Under the pieces are notes generated by a model. It saw only the letters and a program-made list of their open reading frames with translations. It was not told the origin of the DNA and did no database searches. Positions 58,690-64,000 of a stretch of 64,000 bases of DNA are shown piece after piece (the first letter of the stretch is position 1; each line of letters begins with the position of its first letter). The stretch comes from Triglochin maritima (lineage: Eukaryota; Streptophyta; Magnoliopsida; Alismatales; Juncaginaceae), in NCBI GenBank assembly GCA_963682175.1, contig OY821777.1:13536001-13600000 (forward strand). Reading direction: 5' to 3'. Both the position numbers and the translations under genes were made by a program.

Positions 58690-61600
58690 TCAGTTCAAAC
58701 TCTTGGGCGGTATGGGATCTCCTTGTTGATGATCTGACAAAATACAAGTTCTAAATTAGGCAACAAACAATATTAGTTTAATAACTTGGAAGTGAATAAC
58801 TTGTAGGCACAATAGACATGTTCCAATAGATAAATTATTAAAAAAAACCTGTAGCAGTGGCTTCGTTTAAAATCATTGCAGCAATTTTTGCTCTAAATAT
58901 TTGAGTGTCAGAATCTGTGAAATCCATTTCTTTTCCATCAACTAAACAGATGATATATTTCAACACAAATATAGCACAATCAAGAGAATTTTCATCTTGT
59001 TGTGGGCATAATTCCTGTGTAATATGCCATTTCGATAAATCGATACCATAAGAGTATTGAAAGAAAATCTTCAACAATTTGACCTGTTTATCAAATATAA
59101 AACATTATATACATTTTCCAAATAAAAAACACATATCAAATAAGTAAAAACACTAAAATCCATATTGCACAAACCATTGATCTGACTGTGGCCATTGACT
59201 TTGATCTTCTTTTAATTGAATTGTATGATTTGAAACACAAGGACTTGAAGTCAATAACCAATAGATGCCAATGATTAGCTTCATAAAGTATCATGAACAT
59301 TAAATCTAAGAATTCAATCACCACATCACCAAATTTGAAGTCTTTACATAGCTTGTGATATGAGTCTTTGAATTCCTTTTGCTTTACATTTCCTTTGGCA
59401 TTTAGGAAATATTGTAGCACTTGCTGAAATGAAAAAATAGAGGCAATAGGTTAAAAACTACTATAAAAACTATTGAGCTACTCAAATAATATCTTGAAAA
59501 CATATACCTGAAAGTCAATAGGTATCAGGTGGCAATAAAGTTTGGAATGAATAAATCTTTCAGTGAGTACATCATGACAAAAGAAAAAAATCTGCCAAAG
59601 AGTTGCAATTGTACATCATAAACTACAGTAAACAAATAAATTTACTGTATGTTTAAAGAATGTTGTACATACCTCATTGCTAACCATCTGATTGAAAAGA
59701 AGATTGTGAATTTCAGAACCTCTACACCACCCTCCCTTTTTTGCTTTGTAAATGTGACCATATCTAAGATGTAAGGTAAGTTAACTCAAATAAGTAGATT
59801 ATTGTTACAAAATGGTTAGTTTAAGTAATAAAAAACTTACGTTTCGGAAGGATCATTTAAGAACTTCTCAATTATGTCTCTCTCTTCAATTGTGATGTGA
59901 TCATAACCTGGATAATCAGTTCGGGCCACGTAAAAATCCTGAAAGGCATAAAAAATAATAATTAGCATGACAAATTAAATTACAAGTATTGCAGCAACGA
60001 CAGTGGAGATGATAAACATTAAACATCCAAACTTGGAAGCAAAAGATGCATCTTTCTTAGCCTCTGCTTAATGGTTCGTATTGAAGTGAGTTAGTTATGT
60101 AATGTAGTAATGTAGATGTGTATTGATATATGATATGTGTGTATTACATCTGTGTAGTTATGTATTCCACCAAACATGTGTATGTGGTATACAAAAGATT
60201 TTTTTACTAAATCTGAATAGAAAAGGTGTTGTGTACATATGAAATTTCAAATTTACATGACAAAGTAAATTATAAAGGTAAATTTACATGCCTGAGAGTA
60301 GCTAACAATCTGTTTTTCGTCGTTTGGAATTACTTCATCTTCAGAAACAACAGTTTTATAGTATCTCTTTGCTTCCTCATCCTTTGGATCCTTTTCTGCA
60401 GCCTCATCCTTTGGATCATTATTTTGAAATATTTCATGTTTGTCTTTGTCTTTCTCTTTGTCTTTGTTCTTCAATTCAAATTCATCAAACATTCTCTTTT
60501 TCCTATCATCTCTTTCTTTACAACGACGAACCATTGAAGGAATATCCTCTTCAAATTTCTTTAACTTTCTTCTCTTGGTAAAAACCTTCAGAGGTGGATC
60601 AATCAATTTTTCAACAGCTGGTTCTGGGCACAAGTTTGGAGAAATTCCCAAACTACAAGTTGGTGCCACAATTCCAGTTGATTTCTGTTTCTCAGATGGA
60701 GTACAAACCACTTCAACATCAGCTTCCAAGACATGACATTTCTTTGTACAATCAGACTTTGAATTTTTCTCTTTCTCCAATAACTCAACCTGTTGCTTTA
60801 GTTCCACATTCTGTTTTTTGAGAACCAAATTTTCAACTTTGAGGCTCTTGTTCTCACATTTCAACATTTTCTTCTGTTTATTTAATCTCTCTATTTCTTG
60901 CAACAACTGCAGAATTTCCTCTTTTACCAACTCATTGCTTCCTTTAATTTTTTGAGATTGTCCATCTTCAGTTTCTCCACTTTGACAAATTGTCTCTTGT
61001 TTTCTTCTTTTTGCTTTTCTTTTCACAATTGTGATGATATTTTCAGTGGGAATGCCTTTTTCATCAGGTTTTAGCTTCAAAAATTCTGACTCCTTAAAAT
61101 CAATGATACTCAAAACCTACAAAAAAGAAGACTTAATGTCAACAAAAATAAGTACAATAATATTTTTCTAACTAAAAATAAGTCAATAATAATGTCATGC
61201 AAATACCTCCCCATCTTGAACATCATCTAAGCTTTTCAATGTCAACTTTATACCTCCCCATCTTTTTATTCTTGGCTGCAAATCAGGCCATGTTGGTTTC
61301 AAAAATGTCAAATGCTCATATAGCCAAACCTATATTTTAAAAAATCATTTATTAGAAAAATAGAAAATATATAACAATGCAAAAATAACAATACGCTACA
61401 TTAGTAGAATACATTACTACACAAGTTCAATACACAAAAATGATATAACAACGCACAATAAACATATAGCAATACACAACTACATTACTACAATACATAA
61501 CCACACGAGTTCAATACTAACAATTAAGGCTGTGCAACTTTCATTCCTCAATATAGTCAACGAGTACATGAATTCAGATAACTTGTCACAACCACAGTAG

Positions 61601-63399
61601 ACAAGTTCAAAATTATAAAAGCTGGGATGCAGAATATATAATGTTTTGTGGAATACATAACTACACAAGTTCAATACACAATAAACATATAGCAATACAC
61701 AACTACATTACTAAAATACATAACCACACGACTTCAATACTAACCATTAAACATGCAGTGCATCCATTGATATACGCCGAGACCTTGTTTTTTAAACCTT
61801 TTCTCTTCTCTTTGATCTCTTTGGAGATTTCTGTCGCTTTCTCCATGATCATATTATGTACCGCTCCAGCCCAGTTGTAAAACTTGACGTGTTCTAAATT
61901 TTCCAAATATATAACAACTGACTTGGGAGCTTTAGTGGTACTTTCTGGAGTAATGAATGTTGACAACATCAAAAGAATCCACATTCTTACATAATCGTCA
62001 ACAAGCTTTTCATCTTTGGAAATAGAGCTCATAAGAGATGTTAACCTTTTGCTGTCACAAACATCTACTCCATATAAATTCAATAAAGACGACGAGAACT
62101 TTTTTTTGTTTAATTCGATGGGTAAACCATAATCAGGTAACCCAAGAATTCCAGCCACATCTTTAACTGAGAAGTTCAATAATTTTCCACCAACAAGAAA
62201 ATTATTGTTATCTTCATATCTTGAAAAAAGGTCTTCTAAAAGTCTAACATTAACTGAGAATGCAGAGATGTTATGAAGACTTGAGAAGGGAGTTATTGCT
62301 AACTTTTCAAATTGCTTTTCTGTTGGTTGTAGCTGCTTAATTGCATTTGAATAACTGCTTATGAAACAGCGTTGATTAATGCAATTATAAACTGCAAATA
62401 AATAAGCATAGAAGTTTATTAGGGAATAATACAAACTTGTTAGACAAGCATAGCAAATTTAATTACTATCCTAGGGTGTCTAGTTTATTACAAAAGCATA
62501 ATAGTATATTACATAACAATACAATTCTAATACACAAATACCATTGTTCAACACACAAGCAATTTTTTTTATTAAACAACTATATAATCATAAGACACAA
62601 GAACAACAGCCAATACATTACTTTATATATCATAGCAGCAAATAAAATTATAACTACAAGAGTATGAAATTTATATAGCCTATTACACAAGTATAATACT
62701 TTACACAGAAAAATGACTAGTTTAACAACAACTATACCAAACGTAAGAAATAATTATTTAGCACATGTAGAAATATTTAGCAAGCAAAAAACATAGCAAA
62801 TTTAAATATTATCTTACATCACTAGTTTATTACAAACTCATAATAGTATATTACATAACAATACAATTCTAATACACAAATACTCTCGTTCAATACACAA
62901 GCAACAACGTTTATTAAACAACTATATGATCATAATACATAAGAATAGTAGCAAATAAATTACTTTATATTTCATAGCAGCAAATAAAATTATAAACAGA
63001 AGTATGAAATTTATATAGCCTATTACACAACTATAATAGTTTACATAGAAAAATGACTAGTTTAACAACAACTATAGCAAAATGTAAAAAACAAAAGCAT
63101 ATTACATGAAAATTATATAGCCTATTACACAGAAAAATGTCTAGATTAAAAACAATTATAGCACATGTAGATATATTTAGCAAGCAAAAAAATTAACAAA
63201 CTGCTGCCAAGAGGATGAGCTGAAATCTTTTTTTTCTCAATTTTGGCTATCTCTGTTTTCTGCAAAAAAACTTCATAGTTACGGAAGAGAAAAATAATTT
63301 AATCAAGAGTCATTGTTTGTGAAAAAGTTTATAAACCTTCAAGGAGGAAGAACTTTTCATTTTCAAAGCTTTTGTGCTCTTTTTTTTATTCAATTTCTC
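58690..63399 (-). CDS. ULP1-like (C48) protease with DUF1985-type domain
   Basis: Exons with matching splice phases: 63399-63337 and about 63259-63200 (both tentative), 62391-61745, 61621-61522, 61329-61207, 61116-60292, 59938-59841, 59763-59673, 59591-59508, 59423-59175, 59083 to about 58850, and a short last exon ending 58690 (otherwise stop at 58838). The 62391-61745 exon has FSVKDVAGILGLPDYGLPI, as in plant DUF1985/mobile-domain proteins. The 61116-60292 exon is Lys/Glu-rich and coiled-coil. The protease core has His in EANHWHLLVIDF, Asp in that same motif and Cys in QQDENSLDCAIF (usual DCG is DCA here). The 60292 exon ends at a GC donor (CAG|GCATGT). Such genes are SUMO-protease relatives that often ride in MULE transposons. 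The start is not seen. Confidence 0.8.
62450..63195. repeat. 343 bp tandem repeat in a ULP1-like gene intron
   Basis: Two full copies start ATAGCAAATTTA at 62450 and 62793, followed by a partial third near 63090-63195 (CACATGTAGATATATTTAGCA). Each includes several CAATACACAA and TTTATTAAAC words of the same degenerate family as 56342-57420. Confidence 0.85.
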
Positions 63400-64000
63400 C
63401 TGCAAAACAACACAATGTATAAGTAGTTATTGTAATACAATAAGTAGTTATTGTACTACAAGACTGGTTACAACATGTTTTTAATTGCCACTCAAGATAG
63501 TTTTTTTTAGGTTTTGACTTGAAAGTACTCTTCTAAATATGGAATATCATTGCTTAAATATAAAAACTAGCTATGTATATATCTGGAAAAGCACCATCCT
63601 CTATCTTCAAGGTACCAGAGTGTCAAGTGTAAGTGTGATATATTTACAATAATGTACTCCAATCAGTAAGAAATCAACTAAAAAACAGAAGTCAAGAAAG
63701 GGAGTGTTCCAAAGGAAGAGCTCTAGATTTACTGGTTTTATTTTTATAGCTTTGTCAATTTTTCCTCTCCATGAGGAAGAAAATAAATGTTTCAGGGTTT
63801 GTAGATGTTCGGTCTGTCCATGTATGTAGGCTTGTTTGCTTTTTTTTAATAAGATAGGAAGGATATTATACAATGTAATTATTTAGTAATAGAAAGCATA
63901 ACCACTTTGCAACCCGTGATAGTCAAAAATAACATTTTCTTATCCACCAAAACAAACAAATTAAGGATAACAGACACTGAAGTCGCATTATCAACAACAT
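63400..64000. other. Upstream of the ULP1-like exons, no gene recognised
   Basis: AT-rich with one open frame of 88 codons lacking a known motif. First exons of the ULP1-like gene may lie here or beyond the window end. Confidence 0.45.

Overview
The window is nuclear DNA of a flowering plant, most likely a eudicot. The signs are GT-AG introns of very uneven length, plant-only families (DRM de novo cytosine methyltransferase, GH28 polygalacturonase with a signal peptide, FAR1-related protein, plant ULP1/DUF1985 genes) and nested plant transposable elements whose primer sites match initiator tRNA-Met. I could not assign a species.

Layout. 0.5-2.2 kb: MITE-like elements carrying GC-rich hairpins. 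4.4-9.6 kb: a decayed, 5'-truncated DRM2-like copy (copy A, minus strand), cut at its upstream end by a Ty3/gypsy chromovirus (9832-17478) that itself contains a 2.2 kb non-coding LTR-like element. 18.4-22.9 kb: a dead hAT transposase split by a Mutator-type MITE and a 2.0 kb LTR-like element. 23.8-36.3 kb: a largely intact DRM2-like gene (copy B, minus strand) whose introns hold a hAT MITE, a hAT remnant, a TRIM, a solo TRIM LTR and a MITE. 39.0-41.1 kb: a foldback element with arms of about 0.9 kb. 42.5-52.9 kb: a polygalacturonase gene destroyed by successive insertions (a young Ty1/copia in the signal-peptide exon, a TRIM, a CACTA-like fragment and two LTR-like elements). 54.1-56.1 kb: a 5'-truncated FAR1/MULE transposase-like gene. 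58.7-63.4 kb: a ULP1 protease-like gene with a DUF1985-type domain on the opposite strand. The last two genes converge and share a degenerate repeat of about 20 bp, so they may belong to one MULE-type transposon.

The most unusual signal is the palindrome CGGTCGACCG. It forms dense arrays in four places (12.6-13.1, 21.2-21.5, 50.7-51.3 and 53.6-54.1 kb), each inside an LTR-like element without coding capacity. In three arrays the palindromes mostly come in pairs with a 10-12 nt spacer, so their starts are about 21-22 bp apart. The host elements look transcribed (TATA-like box, CT-rich leader) and have candidate splice sites that place the array inside an intron. I know of no described system with this layout.

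Functionally the window joins a core gene of RNA-directed DNA methylation (DRM2-like) with many elements that could give rise to small RNAs (foldbacks, hairpin MITEs, nested LTRs). Copies A and B show a sharp step in identity consistent with gene conversion over the catalytic half. Copy B has lost a splice donor but has an in-frame GTAAGT just upstream that could replace it.
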